In this document: piece after piece, positions 18,253 to 26,798 of the stretch
Position numbering within the stretch: the stretch's first letter is position 1
Layout of the letters: each line of letters opens with the position of its first letter
From: Candidatus Saccharicenans subterraneus
GTDB taxonomy: Bacteria; Acidobacteriota; Aminicenantia; Aminicenantales; Saccharicenantaceae
Length of the DNA: 32,097 bases
NCBI GenBank assembly: GCA_003426165.1
Contig: QUAH01000019.1
Location: 1-32,097, forward strand
Direction of reading: 5' to 3'
The notes under the pieces: model-generated
Databases searched by the model: none
The model's input: the letters and a program-made list of their open reading frames with translations, nothing else
Told to the model about the DNA's origin: nothing
Position numbers and translations under genes: made by a program

Positions 18253-18281
18253 TTGCCCGGACGGGCTAAAACGGATAGAAT
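18253..18281 (+). promoter_or_regulatory. Likely sigma-70 promoter for pyruvate kinase
   Basis: TTGCCC (18253-18258) and TAGAAT (18276-18281) are separated by 17 bp and lie 45 bp before the pyk start. The -10 matches five of six consensus bases, the -35 four of six. It begins just after the right palindrome of the repeat unit. Confidence 0.45.
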
Positions 18282-18325
18282 GCTGTCATTGGGATAACCC
18301 CGCATAAAAGGAGAAACGAGGACTG

Positions 18326-19753
18326 ATGCCGAGAACTAAAATTGTCTGCACCATCGGGCCGGCTTCAGCCTCTCCGGCGATACTGGCCGAGCTGGCCAGG
18401 GCCGGAATGGATGTGACACGCCTGAATTTCTCTCACGGCCGTCCCTCCGGCCATCTCCGGGTCATAACCGCAGCCCGCAGGCTGGCCGCAACCCTTAAAA
18501 GACCCCTGGCCATACTTCAGGACCTGGCCGGGCCAAAGGTCCGCATTGGTCCCATCCAGGCTGGCCGGATAGTCCTGAAGTCAGGAGACAGGTTTACTCT
18601 CACTGATAGAAAAGTTCCCGGCGACAGCCACATGGTTTCGGTATCTTATCCCGGACTTTCGCGCGAAGTCTCCCCCGGTGATTCGCTGCTGTTGAGTGAC
18701 GGAGCCCTGGAACTGGAAGTAATGGAAACCGATGATCACGACATCAGGTGCCGGGTGGTCGTTGGAGGCGAGCTCAGCTCCTACAAGGGATTGAACCTGC
18801 CCAGCCGGTCTCTCAAGATACCCTGCCTGACGAAAAAAGACAGGCAAGACCTGGAATTTGGCCTGGAGCACGGGGTTGATTTCGTGGCCCTGTCCTTTGT
18901 CAGGAATGCAGACGACGTCATGGCTGCCAGGCACTTCATCAAGAAAAGGAAAAAAGAAATTCCAGTCATTGCCAAAATCGAAAAACACGAAGCTCTCAAG
19001 AATATCGATGACATCCTGGAGGCGGCAGACGGGATAATGATTGCCAGGGGCGACCTGGGCGTGGAAATCCCGCTGGAAAGAATCCCCCTGGTTCAGAAAA
19101 CGCTCATCAGAAAAGCCAACCGCTCCGGCAAATTAGCCATAACCGCCACCCAGATGCTCAAGTCCATGGTGGACAACCCCCGGCCCACCCGGGCCGAGGT
19201 AACCGACGTGGCCAATGCCATCCTGGATGGAACTGACGCGGTCATGCTGTCGGAAGAAACGGCCGTGGGCAAGTACCCCGTCAGGGCCGTAGAAATGATG
19301 AGGCTGATCGCCGAAGATGCGGAGACAGGTTTCCCTTACTCTGACTGGCCATCCAGGCTCGACCAGGGAAACGAAAAGAACTGGCCCGAAGCCGTGAGCT
19401 TTGCGGCAGTTAACCTGGCTGCCGAGATCGGAGCTGCGGCCATAGTCTCGATCACCAAAACCGGAAGCACGGCCAGGCTGACAGCCAAGTATCGTCCGCG
19501 GCAACCCATAATAGCGGCCACTCCTCTTAAAGAGACTTTCAGGCGTTTGGCGCTGGTCTGGGGAGTTGAGCCAATTTTGATCAGGAGGGCGGGCAGCACT
19601 GACCAATTAATTCAGATAGCTCTGGACGCGGCCCGGAAAGCCGGATACGTAAGCAGAGGGCAGGAAGTGGTGATTACCGCAGGGGTAACCTCCGGGGCGC
19701 CGGTCGAAACTCCGGGCCGGACCAATTTAATTAAGATCGAGGTGCTGAAATAG
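18326..19753 (+). CDS. pyk: Pyruvate kinase
   Basis: Pyruvate kinase transfers phosphate from phosphoenolpyruvate to ADP, the last ATP-yielding step of glycolysis. The 475-residue protein has the family features in order: IVCTIGPAS at 6-14, the active-site RLNFSH at 32-37, the B domain at about 70-165, AKIEK with Lys217 and metal ligand Glu219, ARGDLGVEIP with Asp243, and MLKSMVDNPRPTRAEVTDVA. The C-terminal allosteric domain is present at about 350-475. GAGG stands 4 nt before the ATG. It is a single gene on the plus strand, with its own likely promoter. Confidence 0.97.
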   Translation: MPRTKIVCTIGPASASPAILAELARAGMDVTRLNFSHGRPSGHLRVITAARRLAATLKRPLAILQDLAGPKVRIGPIQAGRIVLKSGDRFTLTDRKVPGDSHMVSVSYPGLSREVSPGDSLLLSDGALELEVMETDDHDIRCRVVVGGELSSYKGLNLPSRSLKIPCLTKKDRQDLEFGLEHGVDFVALSFVRNADDVMAARHFIKKRKKEIPVIAKIEKHEALKNIDDILEAADGIMIARGDLGVEIPLERIPLVQKTLIRKANRSGKLAITATQMLKSMVDNPRPTRAEVTDVANAILDGTDAVMLSEETAVGKYPVRAVEMMRLIAEDAETGFPYSDWPSRLDQGNEKNWPEAVSFAAVNLAAEIGAAAIVSITKTGSTARLTAKYRPRQPIIAATPLKETFRRLALVWGVEPILIRRAGSTDQLIQIALDAARKAGYVSRGQEVVITAGVTSGAPVETPGRTNLIKIEVLK

Positions 19754-19849
19754 CATGGGCTGATGGTGGGGTGGGAGATCGTCTTCCATCTAAATCAGAA
19801 TCAGCTTCAGAAGGCGGGAAAATATCGGTTGACCGGCCGGCTTTAGAAT

Positions 19850-19879
19850 TTGGCCTGACAACAGTCTCGCTGGTAAAAT
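19850..19879 (+). promoter_or_regulatory. Possible promoter for the aldo/keto reductase gene
   Basis: TTGGCC (19850-19855) and TAAAAT (19874-19879) are 18 bp apart, in the 162-bp gap after pyk, 36 bp before the next start. The -35 is poor, so the call is weak. No intrinsic terminator for pyk is visible in the gap. Confidence 0.3.
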
Positions 19880-19915
19880 GAAGCAGTAAGATGAGCTGTT
19901 AAGATGATCTAGAAG

Positions 19916-20905
19916 ATGCGGCGCAAAGAATTTTTAAGACTAGTTGGCGGCGGGCTGGCCGGAGCGACCCTGGCGGGATTCGCCGGAAAAATAGCGGGAG
20001 AGTCATCGGGGCAGGGCCGGGAGGCGAGTTCATGGGTTGAGCGGGATGCGATAAACCCGCCAGAGAAAGGGCAGGCCGAACGGGTCAGTGACTCGCCCGA
20101 TTCGAAAGCCCCACGCTACCAGGAGCTGGGCAAGACAGGCCTAAGGGTTTCGACCATCGGGTTTGGTGTGTCGCGGACCATGGAGCCAGCCCTGGTTCTG
20201 GCGGTGCTCGGGGCGGGTATCAATTTCATGGACACCGGCCGTTCCTATTTTCGAGGGCAAAACGAAGTCATGGTGGGAAGGGCGGTGGGAGCCCGGCGGA
20301 AGGAAGTTATCATCCAGTCCAAGCTGCGGGTAAACTTGACCGGAGAGCAGCTTAAATCGCGTGAAGATATCAACCGGGCTTTGAAGCAGATGGAGGATTC
20401 ACTGGCGGCGAGCTTGCGGGCCCTTAATACCGATTATATCGATATAATGCTAATTCACGGGGCGGAGGAAGCGTCGATTATCCATCATCCCGAAATCATG
20501 AAATTTTTCGAGGAAAAGAAAAAGGAGGGGGCCATCAGGGCTCATGGCTTTTCAACGCATCTGAACCAGGTGGAGCTGGTGAGGGCGGAAAATGGGGCGG
20601 GCTTTTATGATGTCATCATGACCACTTATAATCATAAAGGCGCCTATGTCCACATGAACACGGGGCGGAAGAGCAGCTGGGACCAGGACGCGCTGGAAAG
20701 GGAGCTCCGGCAGGCCAGGGAGAGAGGCGTCGGGCTGGTGGCCATGAAGACCTGTTCCGGGGGACCTTATGCTACGTCAGCGGAGGTCAGGCCGAGCTAT
20801 GCCGGGGCCCTGCGCTGGATTATGCAGAGGAACGTGGTTCACACCATGGCCGTGGCCATGGCCAGCCATGAGCAGATTAGAGAGAACCTCAGGGCCTGGG
20901 ATTGA
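19916..20905 (+). CDS. Aldo/keto reductase family protein with Tat-like leader
   Basis: The 329-residue protein is a TIM-barrel NAD(P)-dependent oxidoreductase of the aldo/keto reductase family. The four catalytic residues can be placed: Asp106 and Tyr111 in FMDTGRSY, Lys136 in QSKLRV and His181 in LIHG. The N-terminus MRRKEFLRLVGGGLAGA resembles a Tat signal, although the twin-arginine pair is offset from the FL by one residue (an RK-type variant), so export with a bound cofactor is likely but not certain. The C-terminus lacks the Fe-S cluster motif found in some relatives. Substrate unknown. A palindrome of the repeat family begins 5 nt after the stop. Confidence 0.85.
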   Translation: MRRKEFLRLVGGGLAGATLAGFAGKIAGESSGQGREASSWVERDAINPPEKGQAERVSDSPDSKAPRYQELGKTGLRVSTIGFGVSRTMEPALVLAVLGAGINFMDTGRSYFRGQNEVMVGRAVGARRKEVIIQSKLRVNLTGEQLKSREDINRALKQMEDSLAASLRALNTDYIDIMLIHGAEEASIIHHPEIMKFFEEKKKEGAIRAHGFSTHLNQVELVRAENGAGFYDVIMTTYNHKGAYVHMNTGRKSSWDQDALERELRQARERGVGLVAMKTCSGGPYATSAEVRPSYAGALRWIMQRNVVHTMAVAMASHEQIRENLRAWD

Positions 20906-20910
20906 AAAGA

Positions 20911-21092
20911 GGGGACACCTGCAGGTGTCCCCTCTTTGTGTGCCGGCCATGCCTCGTGTAAGTTAAAGATATTAAACATATTGTGGGTGGGTCTGCAATT
21001 TAGCCTAAAAATCGCTCGGCAGGCCAAAATTTAATTTATTGATTATCAACCGGTTACAACCTGCCGTCGTGGGGACACTTGCAGGTGTCCCC
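20911..21092. repeat. Palindrome-bounded repeat unit, 182 bp (copy B)
   Basis: A perfect palindrome (20911-20932, inner CTGCAG) and a near-perfect one (21071-21092, inner TTGCAG) start 160 bp apart. The right palindrome is identical to the right ones of the units at 18062 and 27894. The core GATTATCAACCGGTTACA lies near 21040. The unit fills the gap between two convergent genes and each end is 5 nt from a stop codon, so it may serve as a two-way terminator. Confidence 0.9.
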
Positions 21093-21097
21093 TCTTC

Positions 21098-22258
21098 TTA
21101 GGTGAGGAGGGGGCGGATTCGGGCGGCGTAGTCGGCGCTGGGGGCATCGAGCGTTTCGATTATGATCTCGTCGGGCGAGCTGACGCCGAGGCCAAGTTCG
21201 GCTGCCCGGGCAATCTGCTCCTGCTCGAAAACACGCGGCTTCATGATGGCGTCGTTTGAGCCAAGCTCTTTAAGGATGGCCACGGCCACCGCATCGATGG
21301 CCACGCGGTCGACTCCGGCCAGGAAGACGTGGGCTTCCTTTCGCGGCCCGGTCATCGGCCCCTGGTCAACAAAGGCCACCAGGCCGTCGAGGATGACGAA
21401 GGTCGGCCGGTAGGCATAGTTTATCTCGGCAATCATCCGGCGCTGATGCGGGGAGGAGTGGAGCTCGCGCATGTAGGTATAACCCTTGCGCGGAACAACG
21501 CCCACGGAATTTTTGAGGGACATGGTGAAGATGCCGCCGTACTGGTGGGTCTTGAGGCAACAGGTGGAGACCAGGGCTTCGGCTTCAACCACGGGCCGGG
21601 CCACCAGGAAACCGTCCTGCCAGTGAGAGCCGGGCGGGGTGACCTTGATGTAGCCGTCTGGTCCGAGCTCGTCGAAGTTGAGGAGACGGGCCTCGAAGGC
21701 CGCGGCCAGCTGGCGGATTCCTTTTTTATCGAAGACCTGCTCGGTAGGCTCGGGGCCGCTGCGGTCGCCGATGGACAGTTCGCGGGCGCCGGCCTTTCGC
21801 AGTTCGCTCAGGATTTCCCTGAGGGTGTCGGGATGAGTTGAGCCCGGGGTTTCATCGGAGGTGTTGAAGTTGGGTTTGACCAAGACTTTTTTGCCCTGGA
21901 AGGGGTTGCGGTCCTTGAAGAAGGAGAAGGCTTTGCGGACGCCATCGGCCCGGTCGTCGGTTTTGATCAGCAGGACCCGGGACTTGCCGGCCGGGGCCAG
22001 GGGATCAACGGGGAAAACGCCGGAAGCTGAAGATGATGGCGGGCTGGAGGGGCCATGACCTGCGCCTGAAAGGTTGGCTCCATGTACAGATGCCACACGT
22101 GGAGAAGCACCCACCGGGCTCTCCCCCATTTTCAGGCCCGAGGACAGAAGCTTCTTGCTGCCGAGTGCGGAAAGGCCGACCAGGCTGAGCCCGGCCGCCA
22201 GGAACTTTCTTCTGTCGAAGACCTTCTCTTTGAGCTCGTCTTTGATTTTTTTTGTCAT
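21098..22258 (-). CDS. Tat-exported DUF362 protein
   Basis: The 386-residue protein starts with a clean twin-arginine signal (DRRKFLAAGLSLVGLSALG, about residues 15-33). A Gly/Pro/Ser-rich linker follows, then a DUF362 domain recognisable by KKVLVKPNFN, GDRSGPEPT, CCLKTHQYGGIFTMSLKN and ILDGLVAF. DUF362 proteins are often found near iron-sulfur or redox systems, but their reaction is not established; no ferredoxin-type Cys cluster is visible here. The ATG at 22258 is chosen over 22306 because AGGAGG lies 7 nt upstream and the Tat signal then starts near the N-terminus. It converges with the Tat-type aldo/keto reductase. Confidence 0.87.
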   Translation of the reverse strand: MTKKIKDELKEKVFDRRKFLAAGLSLVGLSALGSKKLLSSGLKMGESPVGASPRVASVHGANLSGAGHGPSSPPSSSASGVFPVDPLAPAGKSRVLLIKTDDRADGVRKAFSFFKDRNPFQGKKVLVKPNFNTSDETPGSTHPDTLREILSELRKAGARELSIGDRSGPEPTEQVFDKKGIRQLAAAFEARLLNFDELGPDGYIKVTPPGSHWQDGFLVARPVVEAEALVSTCCLKTHQYGGIFTMSLKNSVGVVPRKGYTYMRELHSSPHQRRMIAEINYAYRPTFVILDGLVAFVDQGPMTGPRKEAHVFLAGVDRVAIDAVAVAILKELGSNDAIMKPRVFEQEQIARAAELGLGVSSPDEIIIETLDAPSADYAARIRPLLT

Positions 22259-22335
22259 CGCAGTCCCTCCTGGTATCAGAGCATCAATCTTCGCCCATTT
22301 TACCATTAATTTAAGCAGCGGACACCATACAAACA

Positions 22336-22440
22336 GGGGACACCTTAAGGTGTCCCCTTTTCCACGGTTGGCCCGCCGCTACCTCATTATTTATGAGTCG
22401 GTTAGAGAAAGGTCTGACAGGGACACCTTACAGTGTCCCC
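22336..22440. repeat. Palindrome-bounded repeat unit, 105 bp (copy C)
   Basis: The palindromes at 22336-22357 (inner CTTAAG) and 22419-22440 (one end mismatch, inner CTTACA) start exactly 83 bp apart. The interior has TTATTTATGAGTCGGTTAG, closely matching the unit at 25217. It lies about 80 bp upstream of the DUF362 start, so it would be in the promoter or leader region. Confidence 0.85.
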
Positions 22441-22916
22441 AAATCTGCCGTATTATCTGGCCCAAAAGCCCATAGCACACCCGGAATACGGCATCCCGGG
22501 ACACACCACAGAACTTAATTAGAAAAAAACCACCTCACATGCCGCTAACATATGAATACCCATTCATATATGAGATTTATCTTCCTGCTTCATAATAGAC
22601 ATTAACAAATTGACCCGATTAATTTTGATTTCTCATCTTAATTCATTTTTTCCCTGTCTTGATAATTGGATTCGACCGGGCCAGCCGCTGGCCTTCAAAA
22701 CATAATTTTTTGGGGGGCCAGCCGCGCACATTTCAAAGCATTATTTGCCCCAGCAGAAGGTTTGCCATATTCCTTGAAGGAAGGCCAGGCCAGAAAAAAT
22801 CAGGTACCAATCTGCATCAATAAAGGATCTGTCCCTTATTATTCTCACATTCTCAGGCATCCCTAAGGGATTTACATAACAGGAAATGTCCCTACTAAGA
22901 AGATAAAAATAAGAAA
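22441..22916. other. Gene-free 476-bp stretch
   Basis: No supported gene lies here; the plus-strand frame 22666-22866 has no ribosome binding site or known motif. It holds an 8-bp inverted repeat (ATATGAAT, 4-nt loop, 22550-22569) and an imperfect tandem repeat of about 37 bp (22678-22752, each beginning GGGCCAGCCGC). Promoter elements for the DUF362 gene could be here, but I see none clearly. Confidence 0.5.
22678..22752. repeat. Imperfect 37-bp tandem repeat
   Basis: Two adjacent segments starting at 22678 and 22715 share GGGCCAGCCGC and, 16-17 bases on, TTCAAA followed by CAT and an ATT-rich end. There are substitutions and a one-base length difference. No function is evident. Confidence 0.5.
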
Positions 22917-23043
22917 GGGGACACTTAAAGGTGTCCCCTTTTTTGTGCCGTCATCAACAAGCTTAAGCTATAGATTATAAATATATTAGCGGCGCGGCTG
23001 TTGAGCCGCCATATTAAAAATGGGGACACTTAAAGGTGTCCCC
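22917..23043. repeat. Palindrome-bounded repeat unit, 127 bp (copy G)
   Basis: Identical near-palindromes with inner TTAAAG stand at 22917-22938 and 23022-23043, starting 105 bp apart. The interior has ATTATAAATATATT and a separate GC hairpin (GGCGGCTCAACAGCCGC-like, near 22991-23010). The left palindrome is followed by TTTTTT. The right one ends 3 nt from the stop of the M3 peptidase gene. Confidence 0.85.
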
Positions 23044-23046
23044 TGT

Positions 23047-25170
23047 TCAGAGGCCGCGGCGACGGAGCATCGGCTCGACCTTCGGCTCCCTCCCCCTGAA
23101 CTTCACGTACAGGGTCATCGGGTCTTCGCTGCCGCCGCGGGCCAGGATATTCTCCCTGAAAGCCCTGGCCGTTTCAGCATCAAACAGCCCCTTCTCCTTG
23201 AAAGCCTCGAAGGCGTCGGCGTCCAGCACCTCGGCCCAGATGTAGCTGTAATAACCGGCCGAATAGCCACCGGCAAAGATGTGGCTGAAATACGGGCTGC
23301 GGTAACGCACCACGATTTCCGGTATCAGGCCGATTCTCGCCAGCGACCTGTTCTCAAAGTCCATAACCTCTTCGGCCTTCACCGGCGCTGTCAGCACGTG
23401 CCAGTCCATGTCCAGGTAACAGGCCGACATGTATTCGACCGTGATAAAGCCCTGGTTAAAATATTGCGCGTTCTTAATCTTGGCCACCAGTTCATCGGGT
23501 ATCGGCTCGCCGGTCTGGTAATGCCGCGCAAACAACCTTAAAAACTCGGGCTCGGCCACCCAGTTTTCCATGATCTGCGAGGGCAGCTCAACGAAATCGC
23601 GGGCCACGTTGGTCCCCGTCAGCCTTAAATACGTGCAATCCGTAAGCAAACCATGCAGCGCATGCCCGAACTCGTGGAAAAGCGTGGTCACCTCTTCCCA
23701 GCTCAGTAGCGATGGCTGCTCCGGCGTTGATTTTGTGAAATTACCGCAGTTGATGATGAGCGGGGCGATGCGCTCGCCGCCCACTTTGTATTCATCGCGC
23801 AGGGCGTTCATCCAGGCCCCGGCTCCCTTGGAAGCCCGCGGGAAATAATCGGTATAGAGAATACCCACCAGCCGCCCGTCGGCTTCCTTGACCTCGAACA
23901 CCCGGACCTCGGGGTGATAGACGGGAATGTCCTTCCGCTCTTCGAACTTCAACCCGTAAAGCTTGTTGGCCAGCAGGAACACGCCGTCGATGACATTCTC
24001 CAGCTTGAAATAGGGGCGAAGCATCTCTTCGTCCAGGGCATATTTCTGCTTGCGCAGCTTCTCGGCGTAATACCACCAGTCCCATGGCTCCAGCTTGAAG
24101 TTGCCGCCCTCGGCCCGGATAAGCTTCTGGAGCTCGGCCGCCTCTTCCCTGGCCCGCGTCAGGGCCGGTTTCCAGACCTGGTCCAGGAACCTGTAAACGT
24201 TCTCCGGCGTCTTGGCCATGTTTTCTTCGAGCACGTAATCGGCCCAGGTTTTGTAACCGAGCAAGCCGGCCTTCTCGATCCTGAGGGCGATGGTCCGGGC
24301 CACCAGGGCCTTGTTGTCACGCTCGTTTCCGTTGTTGCCGCGGTTGATGTAGGCCTTGAAGATTTTCTCCCGGAGCTCGCGTCGCGGCGAGTACTGCAGG
24401 AAAGGAATCAGGCTCGGCTTGTGGAGCGTGAACACCCACTTGCCCTCCTTGCCCCTCTCTTTGGCCGCTTCAGCCGCGGCGGCCACCACGTTGGCGGGCA
24501 GGCCTTCCAGGTCGGCGGCGTTTTCAATCACCAGCTCGAAGGCGTTGGTTTCTTTGAGCACGTTCTCAGCAAATTTCAGCTCCAGGACGGCCAGCTCCTG
24601 GTTGATTTCCTTAAGCCGGGCTTTTTTGGCCTCGTCCAGGCCGGCGCCAGCTCGAACAAAATCCTTGTAAAACTTCTCCAGGAGCTGCTTCTGCTCCGGG
24701 TTCATATTAAGCTGGTCGCGCTGGTCATAAACCGCCTTTACCCGGGCGAAAAGTTTAGCATCGAGAAAAATACTGTCGTAATGGGCAGAAAGCGCCGGGG
24801 CCAGCTCCTGGGCCACCGCCTGCAGCTCATCGCTGGTATGGGCCGAAAGCAGGTTTTCCATGACCTTCTCTGCCCGGTCGAGGAACAGGCCGCTGCGGTC
24901 CAGGGCCTCCAGTGTATTGGCGAAGGTCGGTGGCTCGGGATTTTCGGCAATGGCTTTTATTTCTTCCTGGTGGCGCTTGATTCCCTCGAGGACCGCCGGC
25001 TTGAAATGTTCAACTTTAATCCGGTCGAAGGGCGGGGCGCCGAAGGGTGTCGTCCAGTCGGTGAAAAATGGGTTTTCAGACACTTCCTTTTTCTCCTTTT
25101 TCTGGCCGCCGCAGGAAACCAGGACGGCCGAAGCAATCAGGGCGATTAAGATTATCCTGGCGAATTTCAT
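23047..25170 (-). CDS. M3 family oligopeptidase / peptidyl-dipeptidase, lipoprotein
   Basis: The 707-residue zinc metallopeptidase should cut short peptides in the periplasm. The active site is complete: H499-E-F-G-H503 in LFHEFGHALHG and the third ligand Glu528 in FVELPSQ, 25 residues after the second His, the spacing found in Dcp. The N-terminus is a lipoprotein signal with lipobox LVSC and Cys20, so it is probably anchored to a membrane; E. coli Dcp and oligopeptidase A lack this. AGGAG lies 6 nt before the ATG. Dcp-type (dipeptides from the C-terminus) fits better than oligopeptidase A, but specificity is inferred. With the nearby TonB receptor and lipoproteins, a role in peptide use is plausible. 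Confidence 0.92.
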   Translation of the reverse strand: MKFARIILIALIASAVLVSCGGQKKEKKEVSENPFFTDWTTPFGAPPFDRIKVEHFKPAVLEGIKRHQEEIKAIAENPEPPTFANTLEALDRSGLFLDRAEKVMENLLSAHTSDELQAVAQELAPALSAHYDSIFLDAKLFARVKAVYDQRDQLNMNPEQKQLLEKFYKDFVRAGAGLDEAKKARLKEINQELAVLELKFAENVLKETNAFELVIENAADLEGLPANVVAAAAEAAKERGKEGKWVFTLHKPSLIPFLQYSPRRELREKIFKAYINRGNNGNERDNKALVARTIALRIEKAGLLGYKTWADYVLEENMAKTPENVYRFLDQVWKPALTRAREEAAELQKLIRAEGGNFKLEPWDWWYYAEKLRKQKYALDEEMLRPYFKLENVIDGVFLLANKLYGLKFEERKDIPVYHPEVRVFEVKEADGRLVGILYTDYFPRASKGAGAWMNALRDEYKVGGERIAPLIINCGNFTKSTPEQPSLLSWEEVTTLFHEFGHALHGLLTDCTYLRLTGTNVARDFVELPSQIMENWVAEPEFLRLFARHYQTGEPIPDELVAKIKNAQYFNQGFITVEYMSACYLDMDWHVLTAPVKAEEVMDFENRSLARIGLIPEIVVRYRSPYFSHIFAGGYSAGYYSYIWAEVLDADAFEAFKEKGLFDAETARAFRENILARGGSEDPMTLYVKFRGREPKVEPMLRRRGL

Positions 25171-25216
25171 CTCAAACTCCTGAAAAAAATTTCTTCCATT
25201 TTACCATAAAAAAACA

Positions 25217-25404
25217 GGGGACACCTTAAGGTGTCCCCTTTTCAGTGGTGAACATGTCTGTATTTCGTTAATTATGAATCGGTTAGGAAAAGACAAAACG
25301 GGGACATTTTAAGGTGTCCCCAATTCTTGATTTCCTAAATTTCTGATAAGAAATAAATTATGGAGGCACCGCGGCGCAAAAAGGGGACAGTGTACGGTGT
25401 CCCC
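25217..25404. repeat. Composite of two 105-bp units sharing a palindrome (copies D and E)
   Basis: Three palindromes at 25217-25238, 25300-25321 and 25383-25404 each start 83 bp apart, so two units share the middle one. The first interior carries TTAATTATGAATCGGTTAGG as in copy C. The second carries CTGATAAGAAATAAATTATGG as in copy F; its reverse complement resembles the same core, so the two appear head to head. The last palindrome supplies one base of the TAG stop of the GWxTD gene. The array fills most of the 233-bp gap to the M3 peptidase gene. Confidence 0.88.
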
Positions 25405-26354
25405 TATTTGATTTCGAAGAGGCGGCGGATGCGGCCGCTCTTTTCACCCCGGCCCGAGATGGTCACGTCGATGTAACCCTTCCCCTCAGGCAGCTCAAAA
25501 TCAAAATAAAAGGGAACCTCTTTGAGGTCGGGGTATTCCTGGATGGTGGCCTTGAACACCCGGTTCTCGGTGTACTTGCCGAGCCTTCTCCCCGCCCGGT
25601 CGTAAAGGTAGAACACAAAATCCAGGTCGACGTAGAAGGCCCCTTCCTCGTCCTCGCTGAAATTCAAATCCTTGGCCGGTAGCACGATGGTGACCTTTTT
25701 CTCCTTCTTGTCATAATCAAGCTGAAACTTGACCAGCCGCCGCTTGAAAATATTATCCGGCCCAAATGAGCCGCCCAGCTTCAGGATGTCCATGGCCTCG
25801 AAGAAGTCCCCCTCGTACCGCCTGATCCGGTACTGGCCGGTTCCCTTTTCGTCCACGAACTCGATGCCCAGGTTGTAATTGTAATAGTACCAGTAAATCA
25901 CCGACCCCCGGACTGAGGTGTCCTCGTGGGTAAAAATTTCTTCAAACTTGTCCGGCGGGCCCATGAAAATGTAAATCCGCCCGCGGTCGGTATTCCGTCC
26001 CTTGCCACCTTCCTTGAACCTCTGGTCGGCATAAATTATCCGGGCCATGAACTCGTCCTTGAACTCGTTCTTTGGCGTGTCCGGGAACGGGTCGCGCTTC
26101 TCCCAGAACTCTTTTATGAATTCCTTCCGGGACTCGGCATCGGGCAGAAGCCGAAAAATCTTGGACTCTTCCCGGCTCATAATCATCTGGGCGATGTCAT
26201 AGAATTCCTGGCTTTCCGGGTCGAGCTTCACCCTGGGCGAGCCGCCGCAGGCCACAAGAAAAAGGCTGCCCACAGCCACGATGACCAGAACCGCAGCATA
26301 AAAATAAAGTGAAAAATGAACCGCTATTCTTTTCCTTTGTTTCTTTTCCCGCAC
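25404..26354 (-). CDS. GWxTD-domain lipoprotein
   Basis: The 316-residue protein has a basic N-terminus, a hydrophobic signal and a lipobox ending LVACGG near residue 37, so it is probably a lipoprotein. The body matches the GWxTD family found in Acidobacteria and relatives: an EFIKEFWEKRDPFPDTP segment near 80-95, GRIYIFMGPPD near 127, and IYWYYYNYNLGIEFVD followed by a beta-rich C-terminus. The function of this family is not established; in other genomes such proteins often sit beside envelope and TPR genes, as here. The start is GTG at 26354, with AAGGGGG 6 nt upstream. Its stop codon overlaps the outer palindrome of the repeat array. Confidence 0.82.
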   Translation of the reverse strand: MREKKQRKRIAVHFSLYFYAAVLVIVAVGSLFLVACGGSPRVKLDPESQEFYDIAQMIMSREESKIFRLLPDAESRKEFIKEFWEKRDPFPDTPKNEFKDEFMARIIYADQRFKEGGKGRNTDRGRIYIFMGPPDKFEEIFTHEDTSVRGSVIYWYYYNYNLGIEFVDEKGTGQYRIRRYEGDFFEAMDILKLGGSFGPDNIFKRRLVKFQLDYDKKEKKVTIVLPAKDLNFSEDEEGAFYVDLDFVFYLYDRAGRRLGKYTENRVFKATIQEYPDLKEVPFYFDFELPEGKGYIDVTISGRGEKSGRIRRLFEIK

Positions 26355-26798
26355 CCCGTACCCCCTTAATTAAAATATTAAATTATTCTGGCTTTCCCGG
26401 CCTTTCTTTAACTGCTAACCTGGCTATATTCACGAGCTCTCCAGAAATCCCACTCGCCCCGAGCCGGGATGATAACGTCTGCAAAAACCAAAAATTTCCG
26501 CCCGCCTTCTCCATCGCCCTCATTATCAGGCCCGGGCTGGCTGAATGTTTTTTTCTTACTCATATTCATCTTTATCGGCCTGCAGTCCCGCACCCCTGAC
26601 CTAATTCCGGCACCCGAGGTTCTCCGAACCCTGACCAGAAAATCAGCCCGAACAATAAATATAAATGAACAGGCCGTTCAACCCAAATCCATTATACCCG
26701 GCTTCTTCAAGAAGAGAGCTCTTATAATCTCTTCTATTTTATTTTCTTCTTCCGGGCCCGGGCTATTTGCCAACTATAACTATAAGATTACACTTGCC
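26355..26798. other. Gene-free 444-bp stretch
   Basis: This spacer lies between the TPR/carboxypeptidase-regulatory gene and the GWxTD gene, both on the minus strand. Short frames on both strands lack ribosome binding sites or motifs. No palindrome of the repeat family, tRNA or clear terminator is present. It probably holds the GWxTD promoter, but I cannot place the elements. Confidence 0.45.

Noticed and set aside
22666..22866. Small plus-strand gene of 66 codons
   Set aside because: It covers an imperfect tandem repeat, has no ribosome binding site and no motif.
25217..25404. CRISPR array (regular spacing of a short palindromic repeat)
   Set aside because: Only three repeats, 61-bp interiors that are homologous to interiors elsewhere, no leader and no cas genes.
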